Source of the DNA: Buttiauxella warmboldiae
GTDB taxonomy: Bacteria > Pseudomonadota > Gammaproteobacteria > Enterobacterales > Enterobacteriaceae
Assembly: GCF_003818135.1 (NCBI RefSeq)
Contig: NZ_RPOH01000064.1
Location: 48,605-112,604 of the forward strand
Length of the DNA stretch: 64,000 nucleotides
Reading direction: 5' to 3'
Shown: positions 16,272 through 25,043 of the stretch, in pieces
Layout: every line of letters starts with the position of its first letter
How positions within the stretch are numbered: position 1 is the first letter of the stretch
Made by a program: the position numbers and the translations under genes
The notes under the pieces: generated by a model
Told to the model about the DNA's origin: nothing
Seen by the model: the letters and a program-made list of their open reading frames with translations, nothing else
Databases searched by the model: none

Positions 16272-17376
16272 GGTTATTAGGAACGATATCTTTCATTTTG
16301 CTTCAAAAAAGAATGTGCCCACGGGGTTCTATCGGTTATGCAAACAAAAACCAATGAACCCTTTATTCTTTTTACCCAATTTACTGGTAGTTGCTGAAGG
16401 CAATAATGATGCCATTCAACCATGCTTTGATTTCTCTGTTATTAGCACTGAATTATATGAGTCAATTGAAGATGGAGATATTGGGATAATCAACAATGGC
16501 AATATGATACGCGTAATTCTGTCCCGCAGAGCCAATCATAATACTGTCTTAGTAACGGAACGCTGCAATAACTTGTGTCTGTTTTGTTCGCAGCCACCTA
16601 AGAAATCAAATGATGACTGGCTACTTACCCAATCAGCTCTTGCTATAGCTTCATTTGGTTTGGATGGAGTTGTTGGGGTCAGCGGTGGAGAACCTTTGCT
16701 GTATGGAGATGATTTCCTTCACTTCATTGATTTTATCATCGAGAATTCACCAGATACTGCTTTGCATGTTTTAACAAACGGACGCAAATTTTCTGATATC
16801 AACTTTACTCAGGAAATGGCAAAGCGAAGCAAAAAGATAAAAATCACCTTTGGTATCCCGCTCTACTCATCAAGACCACTTGTGCATGATCATCTGGTAG
16901 GGAATGATGGCGCATTTAATGAAACGGTTAAGGGGTTAATTAATGCAGGAAACTCAGGGATTAATATCGAACTTAGAGTTATTCCGACACTGGCTAACTA
17001 TACAGAATTGGATGATATTGTAGAGTTCGTTGGCCGTGTGTTCTCCAACATCAATCAGATTTCCCTTATGGGGCTGGAATCTATCGGTTGGGCACGAAAG
17101 AACTGGTCAACAATCTTCATTGAGCACAGCAGTTATAGTGAGAAAATAATCTCCGCCATAGACGCTGCGCACAGGTCAGGTATACCTCTAACAATTTTTA
17201 ATTATCCTTTGTGTCATCTTCCCGAAAGAGCTTGGGAGCTTGCTGCTCAGTCGATCTCTGATTGGAAAAATTACTATCCTAAAGAATGTGATGAATGCAC
17301 TCAGAAGTCTTCCTGTACTGGTTATTTCAGTTCCTCAACAGGCCGTTTTCATCAACCACCGAGACCAATTTTATGA
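16264..17376 (+). CDS. hxsC: Radical SAM enzyme HxsC of the His-Xaa-Ser system
   Basis: The 370-residue protein carries the radical SAM motif C101-x3-C105-x2-C108 (RCNNLCLFCSQ), GVSGGEPLLYG for SAM binding near 140, and a short C-terminal cysteine group (CDECTQKSSCTGYF) likely to bind one further cluster. It is the second radical SAM enzyme of the Hxs set, and the two are thought to act on the His-Xaa-Ser repeats of HxsA. It overlaps hxsB by 8 bp and ends in an ATGA overlap with hxsA, a tight operon. Confidence 0.9.
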   Translation: MSEVIRNDIFHFASKKNVPTGFYRLCKQKPMNPLFFLPNLLVVAEGNNDAIQPCFDFSVISTELYESIEDGDIGIINNGNMIRVILSRRANHNTVLVTERCNNLCLFCSQPPKKSNDDWLLTQSALAIASFGLDGVVGVSGGEPLLYGDDFLHFIDFIIENSPDTALHVLTNGRKFSDINFTQEMAKRSKKIKITFGIPLYSSRPLVHDHLVGNDGAFNETVKGLINAGNSGINIELRVIPTLANYTELDDIVEFVGRVFSNINQISLMGLESIGWARKNWSTIFIEHSSYSEKIISAIDAAHRSGIPLTIFNYPLCHLPERAWELAAQSISDWKNYYPKECDECTQKSSCTGYFSSSTGRFHQPPRPIL

Positions 17377-18008
17377 AAAAATTTAATTTTGCTGCTCTAC
17401 TTCCGGGATTTTTGGCGCTCAATAATTCTGTATGGGCAAGTGATTCATCCACCGGAGCAAGTGATTTGCCTGGTATGACTCTTAATGAACATGATTTAGT
17501 GATAGCCCCACTTAACACCGAAGTTCCATTCTACATTGCAGGGCATCGCAGTCATAGCTCCCATCGAAGCCATAGTTCTCACCGATCATCATCAGGTGGC
17601 GGGTACTATGGTGGCAGCACTCCTTATTATCCAAAAACATACAGCTCACCAAGCTCATCTGGGTCTTCAAGTTCAGGAACAAGTTCCTCATCGTCCTCTT
17701 CCTCTGTGCGTTCGCTTCGTTCTAACGACAATAACAACTCTACTACTACGAATTCTGTTGGAACTACAGAAGCTAACCGTGCAAGTAATGGGCTGACTTC
17801 TGGTACAGAGAAGCGTAAGCGCTTAATCATGCGGGTTCAATTCGCTTTGCTGGACAAAGGTTATTACAACGGAAATATTGACGGCATAATGGGGCCTTCG
17901 ACAAGGCAGTCAATAAAAAATTATCGCATTGCGAACGGACTGCCAGTACCCACAAGTGAAACCTTGGATACACAGTTGTTAAATTCATTGAGTATTTTAG
18001 CTCGATAA
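17373..18008 (+). CDS. hxsA: His-Xaa-Ser repeat protein HxsA, exported substrate
   Basis: The 211-residue protein begins with a signal peptide (MKKFNFAALLPGFLALNNSVWA, written in two parts of the first 22 residues) and has five consecutive His-x-Ser triplets at residues 58-72 (HRS HSS HRS HSS HRS). A Gly/Tyr/Ser-rich low-complexity linker (about 73-115) leads to a C-terminal peptidoglycan-binding type domain (about 145-205, KGYYNGNIDGIMGPSTRQSI). It is the presumed substrate of HxsB and HxsC. The predicted location is periplasm or cell wall. The start overlaps the hxsC stop; a longer frame from 17295 lies inside hxsC and is not used. Confidence 0.88.
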   Translation: MKKFNFAALLPGFLALNNSVWASDSSTGASDLPGMTLNEHDLVIAPLNTEVPFYIAGHRSHSSHRSHSSHRSSSGGGYYGGSTPYYPKTYSSPSSSGSSSSGTSSSSSSSSVRSLRSNDNNNSTTTNSVGTTEANRASNGLTSGTEKRKRLIMRVQFALLDKGYYNGNIDGIMGPSTRQSIKNYRIANGLPVPTSETLDTQLLNSLSILAR

Positions 18009-18076
18009 ATTAAGTATATTTAAAATTGTTCATTTTAACATTAACTTGTATGAATATATATTTCAGAGGCGATTAA

Positions 18077-19711
18077 ATGTCAGTCAGTTATAACATATAT
18101 AGAATGCCATATAAGAGTCTTCCAGAATTGACAAAAAAAATCATTAAAGAAGGGCTTGTCGAACAAAAAACTATTCTACATCAATCTTATCAACTCAAAT
18201 TTTATTTTTCTGATAAGTTAAAAGGAAATGAAGTATGGTGGTGGGATGTATTTAGTGATTTCTTCAATGAAGAAATTGAAAAGCCTCATAATATATTCTA
18301 TTTTGGCCTGCTAATAGGATTTAAAGAAAAGGACCCTGAGAATTGCTATCTTATCAGTCTTGGTAAATCACATTTTTATCTCAGCAAGTTTATTGAAGCA
18401 GACTTTGGGCTGAATGTGGCAATGCGTATAGCTAATGATGAAAATATTTTGCTCAAGAAAAGTAGATTCTTTTGTGGGGGAAAGAGTCAGGAGGCATCGT
18501 CATATTCACAGTTTGTGCAAGGATCATATTTTCCTGGCGAATCCATCGAACATCTTAAAACAAAAGCCAAAGAAACTGACAAGTGGGGATGTAATAATAT
18601 AACTTTTTCTGATTCAATACAGCTAAGTTTAGATGGTGCCCCTACTGCATTAGTAGATGTCTTCAATGATATTGATTCTTCGTTGGCAACCAAAGAGAAA
18701 ATCGAATTTCCTAAATCGGAAAAAATCACTGACGAGTCAAAGATAGATGAGCTTGATAATTATCTACTTCAATCGATCATTAAAGATGATGTAAATGTTA
18801 TTATAGATGAGATTCAATCTTTTGGTGCCTCTATTGTAATTAATAATTCTTTGACATTTTTTAAATTGCACACAAAAGTTGAGGGGAGTGGAAAGTATCT
18901 TCAATCAGCAGATAAGGTTAATGATATAAAAATAACAGATGTTAAGCAATTTATAAAAAACAACGACATAAAGGATATCAATAAAGTTTTTGTTAAGATA
19001 ACTAATGAAAATAACAGTGGTCATACGGCCTCGCTAAAAGAAATATTGAGTATTACTTATAGCGATGGCAGTGAGCACTACTTCCTTAAGAAGGGAGGGT
19101 GGAGTCGATTTAACTCTGCCTTTATGAAGTATTTGTCTACCTCTTTAGCCAGTATAAAATTTGAGGTTAAAGATGCTCTAAAGGAAGACGAATTCAAAGC
19201 ATGGCAAGCTGAAAAAATAAAACAAATCGAAGAAGGAACTTCTAAAGACAAATTAGAATATAGAGAGTACTATTTTAATGAAAAGATGTCTGTTGAGAAA
19301 GGTTATATACTTCTAGATCGCCAGCTCAAAAAAATACCATCCTTACGTGATGATGGAAAGGACTACAATGTTGAAGTTGCAGATCTTTATAAAAATGGAG
19401 AGATTATTGCTGTAAAGATATCAGATAAACCGCATGATCTAATTTATAATATTGAGCAGTCAAAAACTACAATTCAAACTATAGTAAGAGGAGTAGTAAA
19501 ATTTGAAGAGAAAATTACTGATGTGGTTTTATGGATCTCAACTACTACAAAAGCCAAAAAATTGATTGACATCAATTCTATTCAATTTTTATTAGCGGTT
19601 CAAACTTGGAAGGAAGTTGTTGAAGGATTTAATTTGAAACCAAAGATATATTATTCGCATCACGAAAAACCCAAAAAGAAAAAGGAAAAGAAAAAGCCGA
19701 AAAACGGTTGA
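18077..19711 (+). CDS. TIGR04141/DUF6119-like sporadically distributed protein
   Basis: The 544-residue protein resembles the TIGR04141 (DUF6119) family: an N-terminal domain, then FGLNVAMRIANDENILLKKS followed by CGGKSQEASS, the position of the family's FGLRVALN...R..Q motif. The C-terminal tail is a Lys-rich run. The biochemical function of the family is not known; members are scattered among genomes and often sit in defence islands. It lies 68 bp after hxsA on the same strand with its own AGAGGCGA ribosome binding site, so it may be co-transcribed with hxs or be independent. Its base composition is very AT-rich. Confidence 0.68.
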   Translation: MSVSYNIYRMPYKSLPELTKKIIKEGLVEQKTILHQSYQLKFYFSDKLKGNEVWWWDVFSDFFNEEIEKPHNIFYFGLLIGFKEKDPENCYLISLGKSHFYLSKFIEADFGLNVAMRIANDENILLKKSRFFCGGKSQEASSYSQFVQGSYFPGESIEHLKTKAKETDKWGCNNITFSDSIQLSLDGAPTALVDVFNDIDSSLATKEKIEFPKSEKITDESKIDELDNYLLQSIIKDDVNVIIDEIQSFGASIVINNSLTFFKLHTKVEGSGKYLQSADKVNDIKITDVKQFIKNNDIKDINKVFVKITNENNSGHTASLKEILSITYSDGSEHYFLKKGGWSRFNSAFMKYLSTSLASIKFEVKDALKEDEFKAWQAEKIKQIEEGTSKDKLEYREYYFNEKMSVEKGYILLDRQLKKIPSLRDDGKDYNVEVADLYKNGEIIAVKISDKPHDLIYNIEQSKTTIQTIVRGVVKFEEKITDVVLWISTTTKAKKLIDINSIQFLLAVQTWKEVVEGFNLKPKIYYSHHEKPKKKKEKKKPKNG

Positions 19712-19820
19712 TTAAAAATATTGAATTTCCTTATCGAATAATTTCAGGAGAGAAAAGAACATTCTAATTACCACATTATAAATACAATTTGAGTGTATTG
19801 ATGGATTTAAAATCTTATGT

Positions 19821-19855
19821 GGTGGTGTTATGTGAAACTTACACCACCATTGTTT
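19821..19855 (+). terminator. Possible terminator after the DUF6119-like gene
   Basis: An 8-bp inverted repeat (ggtggtgt at 19821-19828 and acaccacc at 19841-19848) is followed by ATTGTTTATT. The stem is moderate and the T-run broken, so it may end transcription weakly between the two convergent gene groups. Confidence 0.45.
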
Positions 19856-19972
19856 ATTGAACATTTTTAAGAACTTTCAAAATTTACTCTGGATGTTGGT
19901 TATAAACCCCGTAGCTGATAAGCTGTGGCACTATTTATGCAATCATAGTGCCCTCATAATCTCTGTACAATT

Positions 19973-20356
19973 TTATTTGAAATGAATTAAACCATAATTG
20001 CCTCTTAATTCATTATCAACAAGAGTAAAGTTCGTCATTTCTCTGTCAAGCCAATAAGACTCTTCAATATGCTCTAACAGTATTATTTGGAAACCACCAT
20101 GAGACCGCATTTTCTCAACAAAAGAATTAATTTCATTTAGGGCTGCATCAAGACTTGCAAAGTCATCAGTTTTTTTACCAGCAGTACTAAAATATGGAGT
20201 GCTGGGCTGGTCAATGACTAAGAATCGTGGAACCCACGGTACTTTTCTATCTCTTACCAATTCGTGAAGTGCAAGGAAATAAGCTACATGTACATACATA
20301 TAGTTAGAAGCACTTCCAATATCTATCATTTTTTCAACTTGATTTTTATTTATCAA
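19973..20356 (-). CDS. ABC-3C ATPase (DUF3732), C-terminal part in a -1 frame
   Basis: This 127-codon frame carries the C-terminal half of the ATPase head: IGSASNYMYVHVAYFLALHEL (signature region) and FLVIDQPSTPYF, the Walker B/D-loop. It starts at a TTG that overlaps the stop of the upstream frame (TTGA), and it is fully in line with that frame if one base is slipped at the A7 run (20365-20371). Joined, the protein would have about 606 residues, the expected size for a DUF3732 protein. It may be made by -1 frameshifting, by re-initiation, or be cut off by a mutation. Confidence 0.75.
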   Translation of the reverse strand: MINKNQVEKMIDIGSASNYMYVHVAYFLALHELVRDRKVPWVPRFLVIDQPSTPYFSTAGKKTDDFASLDAALNEINSFVEKMRSHGGFQIILLEHIEESYWLDREMTNFTLVDNELRGNYGLIHFK

Positions 20357-21792
20357 ATCAAGTGTTTTTTTGCCTTGTTGAATATCGGAGTTGCATCCTC
20401 AAATCCTTTTAAAGGCATCCGTTTGAATATTTCCTTTATTTTTCCGTTCAGTAAACTCAATGTATATTCTTTAAAGGCATTATTATCTGTTATCTTGCTT
20501 TCTAACTCATTAATTTTAGTAGTTATCTTTTCTATAGTATCAGTATAATCATATTTAGGGAGAACAACTATCCGTTTAATTTCAGAGCTGAGTTCACCCA
20601 TGAACCGATAAAGCTCGATTGGTGTGATTTTTTCATCACTAACAGTTGCAAGTTTTTTACTCAAGGATGATATTTTAAGTTCTAACTCTTTTCTCTTAGC
20701 ATTTGTTTTTGATATGAGTGAGTTTTGTCCTTTTTCGGCTATAGCCTTTTTTATCTCTGAGCTTTGGTTCAATAAGGATTTAATGATTGAATAGATGTTT
20801 TTTGTATATAATATTTCGCTATAATTATCATCTAAATATTTGGCTATTAAAAGAGAGTCTTGGTTGTCTTTTAAAAACTTCTTATATTCAGTATTTGTTT
20901 CTATATATTCATTAATGTCTGTCAGTTCTTTTTTTAAGAGGAAAAGTTCTTTTTCAATTTTTGTTCTTTCATTAATTGCTGGGATTTCGTTTATATTCTT
21001 GTAATTAACTATCGCTTTCAAATTTTCAAGTTTATCACTTACAGTTGGTTCATTCTTGCTGTTTCCACTTATTAAACCAAAATAATACGCCCTGTCGTAT
21101 AATGATTCTATTTCACTTTCGAAATTGAAATAAGAGTCTTTGCTAGCCGACTGTTTATATTCGATACGAGCAAGATTCCTTTGTAATTCTTCTAACCGCG
21201 TTCTCATTATCATAGTTTCGGCGTTTTCACTGCCAAGAGCCATGTCAAAGGTTCGGTCAATACGCTCTCTTGTCTTTAAATCAGAGATTTTCGAATAAAG
21301 ATGTTCTGAAGAGGTTAGTGTTGTTTGATCTATAAAGCAATGCGGGATAAAATATCTATAGGATACTTTTGACCCTTGTTGTATGAATCTACCACCATAA
21401 GGGATTTTTAGAGAACTATTAATACCAAACTCATAATTCAGATGTTCTTTTAAAACATCCTTTTTGATATTGTTAATAGGGATTTGTGGAATGTCTCCAT
21501 TTTTGTCAAAGTAAACTAGATCATCTTCTTCAAAGTGTGTCGCTTTTCTACAAATAGTGAAATATTTACCGTTTATACTTAATCTAATCCCATACCAATT
21601 TACAAAATTATCGACATTTGTTTTTGATATACCATCAGATGATGAGGATAAAAGGCAATAATCAATGATAGCCAGTATTGAGGATTTCCCTTTGCCAGAA
21701 TCACCTGTTATTACATTTACCTTATTTTCCTCAAGTTCTAAATTCCTCAAGGTTGAATCAATTTGCCATATTAAAATATTAGTAATCTGCAT
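20353..21792 (-). CDS. ABC-3C ATPase (DUF3732), N-terminal part
   Basis: This 479-residue frame begins with an ABC/SMC-type head (Walker A GDSGKGKSS at residues 30-38) and continues through a long coiled-coil region rich in Lys, Glu and Leu (about 200-400). It lacks a signature motif and Walker B, which lie in the next frame. DUF3732 proteins are the ATPase of ABC-3C three-component conflict systems. It is coupled to the middle component by a TAATG overlap. The reading frame ends at a TGA that is bypassed if a base slips at the A7 run. Strongly AT-rich. Confidence 0.82.
   Translation of the reverse strand: MQITNILIWQIDSTLRNLELEENKVNVITGDSGKGKSSILAIIDYCLLSSSSDGISKTNVDNFVNWYGIRLSINGKYFTICRKATHFEEDDLVYFDKNGDIPQIPINNIKKDVLKEHLNYEFGINSSLKIPYGGRFIQQGSKVSYRYFIPHCFIDQTTLTSSEHLYSKISDLKTRERIDRTFDMALGSENAETMIMRTRLEELQRNLARIEYKQSASKDSYFNFESEIESLYDRAYYFGLISGNSKNEPTVSDKLENLKAIVNYKNINEIPAINERTKIEKELFLLKKELTDINEYIETNTEYKKFLKDNQDSLLIAKYLDDNYSEILYTKNIYSIIKSLLNQSSEIKKAIAEKGQNSLISKTNAKRKELELKISSLSKKLATVSDEKITPIELYRFMGELSSEIKRIVVLPKYDYTDTIEKITTKINELESKITDNNAFKEYTLSLLNGKIKEIFKRMPLKGFEDATPIFNKAKKHLI
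20365..20371 (-). other. A_AAA_AAA slippery heptamer at the DUF3732 frame junction
   Basis: On the coding strand the upstream frame reads gcA AAA AAA cac, a -1 slippery heptamer of the dnaX type. A -1 slip gives K-K-T-L-D-L-I-N-K and continues without a stop into the Walker B half. No dnaX-like Shine-Dalgarno at the usual 10-nt distance is clear; GAGG lies about 25 nt upstream and AAGG only one base before. Confidence 0.7.
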
Positions 21793-22238
21793 TATAATCT
21801 AACTCCACAAATGTCATATATATTGTGTGGTTCTTCTAATAATAAACGTGCAACATTTATAGATGCTGCCTGTATTTTTACGGCTCTTTTGCCAATAAAC
21901 GGGATCGCATTATCTAATATTAACTTGTTTTTAAATGCTAATTTACCGTGTTCTAATTCAGCTATTCCATTTTCAAGGCACAATGAAACACAATTAACTG
22001 AGGATGGAAGGAAATTATAGAATCTTTTATTTATGGATACTATTATTTCGGGCTTGGTTAATAGTAGATCTTGAAAAGATAGTGTATTGGTTCTCTTGTG
22101 GGCAAGGTAATCTAAGCTTTTTTTATGAAATATAATTGGTAAAATTAGCATTGCATTGCTTATTTCAATATTTGATGCTATTGATAACACCTCTTGCAAA
22201 GAGAATATACCCAAAAGCTCATTGTTATATATTTTCAT
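21792..22238 (-). CDS. Three-component ABC system middle component
   Basis: This 148-residue protein (KIYNNELLGIFSLQEVLSIA at the start) looks like the small winged-helix type middle component that links effector and ATPase in ABC-3C systems. Evidence is its size, the leading helix followed by the conserved hydrophobic segments, and position: it overlaps the effector gene by 4 bp (ATGA) and the ATPase gene by one base. I see no catalytic motif. It may bind the effector and pass a signal from the ATPase (inference from the family). Confidence 0.72.
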   Translation of the reverse strand: MKIYNNELLGIFSLQEVLSIASNIEISNAMLILPIIFHKKSLDYLAHKRTNTLSFQDLLLTKPEIIVSINKRFYNFLPSSVNCVSLCLENGIAELEHGKLAFKNKLILDNAIPFIGKRAVKIQAASINVARLLLEEPHNIYDICGVRL

Positions 22239-23398
22239 TTATAGACTGACTCCCAGTTTTGAAGCCATCCTATTTTGGGCTTATCTGAAAGGAGCAAGAA
22301 CGTTCCTGTAGTCATAGATTTAGGTAATTGATTTTTATCCAACACAATATTACAGTTTCCTGTCAATTCAGTATAGACAGAGAAGGCTTTATTAAGATGA
22401 TCTTCATTTATTTCTGTAAAACGGCTTCGTATATACGTTGCTGAATGACGTGATTGCCATTCATCAAGCGCTTTTAGATATATTAGTCTTTCTTCTTGAG
22501 TTGTTAAATCTCCAGAGCTTTGCAATTTTTGAATGAAAGCTTCTGTTTTGGCCATTTCATTTATATATTTTACGATTGAATCGCTATTCAAATCCAAATC
22601 TTTGAGTTGTTTGTAAGATATCTTTGATTCAACGTTAGTTGGGTATGCAGATTCAAAATCGTAGTATTGGTCGAAATTATTTATACAATTTCTTGAAATT
22701 TGAATAATCCTATCTATTCCCAAATTATTTCGAAAATCATCATAACTTATATTTATTTTGGTGTGATTTTTAACCAAATCATATTTATGTTTAAAAAAAG
22801 CACCTGAAATATAATTAAAAGCATCATCTATTTTATCATCAGGGATTGCTAATGTTTTTAGTAATGTTTTTATTTGGCGGATGATCCCATCTTCGCTATG
22901 TTGAAAACTTATACTATTAAATAAACGTTTAGAAGAATTGCTATCGAGTGAGTTTATGATAGAAATATACTTATAGAGGTCATCTGACTTATTTTTATGA
23001 TCTTGTTCTATCTTTTCTATTTCATCTTTTATTTTTTCAATGTCCTTAGTGTCGTTAGTCAAAAGTTGCACGATACCAGGCTCTAAGGTAAGACCTTTGT
23101 TAGTGTAAAAAATAAGGCTAATGCTTTTGTCGCCTATGGTCTTAATCGCCTCTGACCAATTATATAATGTTTTCCATAAGTCTATGTCTTTATTAGTTAT
23201 ATTAGACTTGTTAATTGAATGTTTAACTTGAACCAAAGTTTTATGACCCTCGATGCTCTCAAGATGGAGATCGTCATAAACTTCAATCCCAATGTGTTCT
23301 TCTGGTTTAAGCTCTAAGGCATGTTTTAAAGCAACGTAATCTTGATAGGTAAAACCTATTGAATTTTTGTCAGCATTAGTTTTTTCAAAGAAATCCAT
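22235..23398 (-). CDS. ABC-3C effector, nuclease-domain (DUF4297/CAP4-like) protein
   Basis: The protein (387 residues from ATG at 23398; 399 from 23434) begins with a nuclease-like fold: GFTYQDYVALKHALEL, then IEVYDDLHLESIEG and LVQVKHSINKSNIT, the D...QxK pattern of dsDNA nucleases such as CAP4/DUF4297. The remainder is a helical C-terminal domain like those that contact the middle component. In ABC-3C systems the first gene is the toxic effector held in check until infection. It leads the three-gene operon, which reads leftwards in the island. Confidence 0.75.
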   Translation of the reverse strand: MDFFEKTNADKNSIGFTYQDYVALKHALELKPEEHIGIEVYDDLHLESIEGHKTLVQVKHSINKSNITNKDIDLWKTLYNWSEAIKTIGDKSISLIFYTNKGLTLEPGIVQLLTNDTKDIEKIKDEIEKIEQDHKNKSDDLYKYISIINSLDSNSSKRLFNSISFQHSEDGIIRQIKTLLKTLAIPDDKIDDAFNYISGAFFKHKYDLVKNHTKINISYDDFRNNLGIDRIIQISRNCINNFDQYYDFESAYPTNVESKISYKQLKDLDLNSDSIVKYINEMAKTEAFIQKLQSSGDLTTQEERLIYLKALDEWQSRHSATYIRSRFTEINEDHLNKAFSVYTELTGNCNIVLDKNQLPKSMTTGTFLLLSDKPKIGWLQNWESVYK

Positions 23399-23648
23399 AT
23401 GGTAGCCCACTAAGGAAACAAGCAATGAAAGCATAAAAAAACATCAGTATCTTTTTTTCACCATATCAAACACTAAAAACATATGGAAGCATACGTATCA
23501 AAGTTTAGTTATATAACCTTATGTTTTTATACTGGTTTTATGTACATGTGCGCTTTCAATCCGATGAGAATGTTTTAGCTAAGGGGCATTCGTCAGCATA
23601 TGGGCTTTCCAGGCTATCCCTATCCTTCTTGCTAATCCCCTGTATCAG

Positions 23649-24878
23649 TCAAGCAGCGATAGCTTTAGCTCTTTGAGTTTGAACGTAATCACTCCACCAT
23701 TGCATCAAACTCTGTCGTTCTATCAGATATTCTGCACGATTGTATGCTGCGATAATTTCATCTTTTTTAGAGTGGGCGAGTGCTGCCTCAAGAACTTCAG
23801 CTCTGAACTTACCTGACTCCTCTGCCGCTGTTCTTGCAATCGAACGCATACCGTGAGCTACAAGTTCGCCTCCAAACCCCATTCGGATAATAGCTGCGTT
23901 GGCTGTTTGTTCATGCATATGATTAAGAGGCGCTTTAATGCTGGGGAAAACCCATTCTCTATGCCCACTTATTGATTTCATTAATTCAAGGATGTGCAAA
24001 GCTTCTTTACTCAAAGGAACTTTGTGAGGCTTTTTCATTTTCATAAAATCAGCAGGAATGTTCCAAATGCTGTTGGTTGTATCAATATCAGACCACCTTG
24101 CACGAACGGCTTCACCCGGACGAACCCATGTCAACAATTGCCATTCAATTAGCATACGTGTTTCCAACCGGATTGAAGCATTCGTCAAGGATTCCATAAA
24201 CCTTGGCAATTCGCTTGGGGGAAGGGCAGGCATATTTTGCTTTTTTGGTTTACTGAATCTTTGGCCAAGGTTGTCAGCCGGGTTGAACTCAATAAGTTCT
24301 TCAGTGGCTGCCCACCGGAAGATTTCATTCAGACGGGAAATGATGCGGCGTAGAGTTTCCAACACCCCTCGTTGCTCAATAGGATCAAGGTGTTGTTTTA
24401 AGAGCTTAGGCCGGATCTCATTGATAGGGACATTACCCAGACCAGGAAAGACATTTCTCTCTAAGCTGCGCCAGATGTCTGCTGCATGGTCTTGTGAGAT
24501 ACCTGATGTCTTTACCTTCTCATCTAACCATTTCCGCGCTACGGCTTGGAGAGTGTGCTCAGTAGCACTCTTTAATGCCTTCGCCTTATCGTTGTTATGG
24601 ATTTGTGGATCAACACCATTTGCCAGAAAGGAAAGATATTCATCACGTAAGGCTCTGGCTCTTGCCAGTGTAAGGTGAGGATAGGTCCCAAGGCTCATTT
24701 TGGTTCTTTTTTTACTCACTGGCACTGCATACCTGAAATACCAATTCTTCTTTCCTCCTTTCGAGAGGGGAGCAATTCGTAGTATCAAACCATCTCCGTC
24801 AAACAAGTTGATTTCTTTGTCGGCTGGCTTGGTGCTTTTGATTTCAGTGTCAGTGAGCTTCTTAGCGATTTTTGCCAT
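23649..24878 (-). CDS. int: P4-type tyrosine site-specific integrase
   Basis: The 409-residue integrase has an N-terminal arm-binding domain (LTDTEIKSTKPADKEINLFD...) of the P4/CP4-57 type, a core-binding helix bundle, and the catalytic domain with TWVRPGEAVRARW (Arg), HGMRSIARTAAEE (HxxR), and ALAHSKKDEIIAAYNR (His and the Tyr nucleophile). It lies at the end of the island next to ssrA, pointing away from it, as in CP4-57. I chose the ATG at 24878; a longer start at 24920 would add a GP-rich repeat. It should integrate and excise the element at the 3' end of ssrA. Confidence 0.95.
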   Translation of the reverse strand: MAKIAKKLTDTEIKSTKPADKEINLFDGDGLILRIAPLSKGGKKNWYFRYAVPVSKKRTKMSLGTYPHLTLARARALRDEYLSFLANGVDPQIHNNDKAKALKSATEHTLQAVARKWLDEKVKTSGISQDHAADIWRSLERNVFPGLGNVPINEIRPKLLKQHLDPIEQRGVLETLRRIISRLNEIFRWAATEELIEFNPADNLGQRFSKPKKQNMPALPPSELPRFMESLTNASIRLETRMLIEWQLLTWVRPGEAVRARWSDIDTTNSIWNIPADFMKMKKPHKVPLSKEALHILELMKSISGHREWVFPSIKAPLNHMHEQTANAAIIRMGFGGELVAHGMRSIARTAAEESGKFRAEVLEAALAHSKKDEIIAAYNRAEYLIERQSLMQWWSDYVQTQRAKAIAA

Positions 24879-24975
24879 TTTGGGACCCTCGTTTTTTGGA
24901 CCCTTCTTAGTGGGTCCCATTCAGGGTGCCATATGTGATAGTTCTCAGCAATTCTCACTGGACGACAATAGACGT

Positions 24976-25021
24976 AAAAAAGCCCGCAAAGCTTGTGCTA
25001 TGCGGGCTTAGTAGACTTCAT
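24976..25021 (-). repeat. Right end repeat beside ssrA, also the tmRNA terminator
   Basis: This 46-bp stretch pairs as an intrinsic terminator on the minus strand (aagcccgca ... ttgcgggctt then T-run), ending transcription of tmRNA, and matches 38 of 46 bases of 11267-11312 at the far end of the island. It therefore serves both as the tmRNA terminator and as one boundary of the island. Confidence 0.65.
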
Positions 25022-25043
25022 TGTACTTCAAACAACTAAAAAG

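Noticed and set aside
17295..17372. N-terminal extension of hxsA into hxsC
   Set aside because: The added residues overlap hxsC and precede the clear signal peptide at 17373, which has the ATGA overlap expected for the operon.
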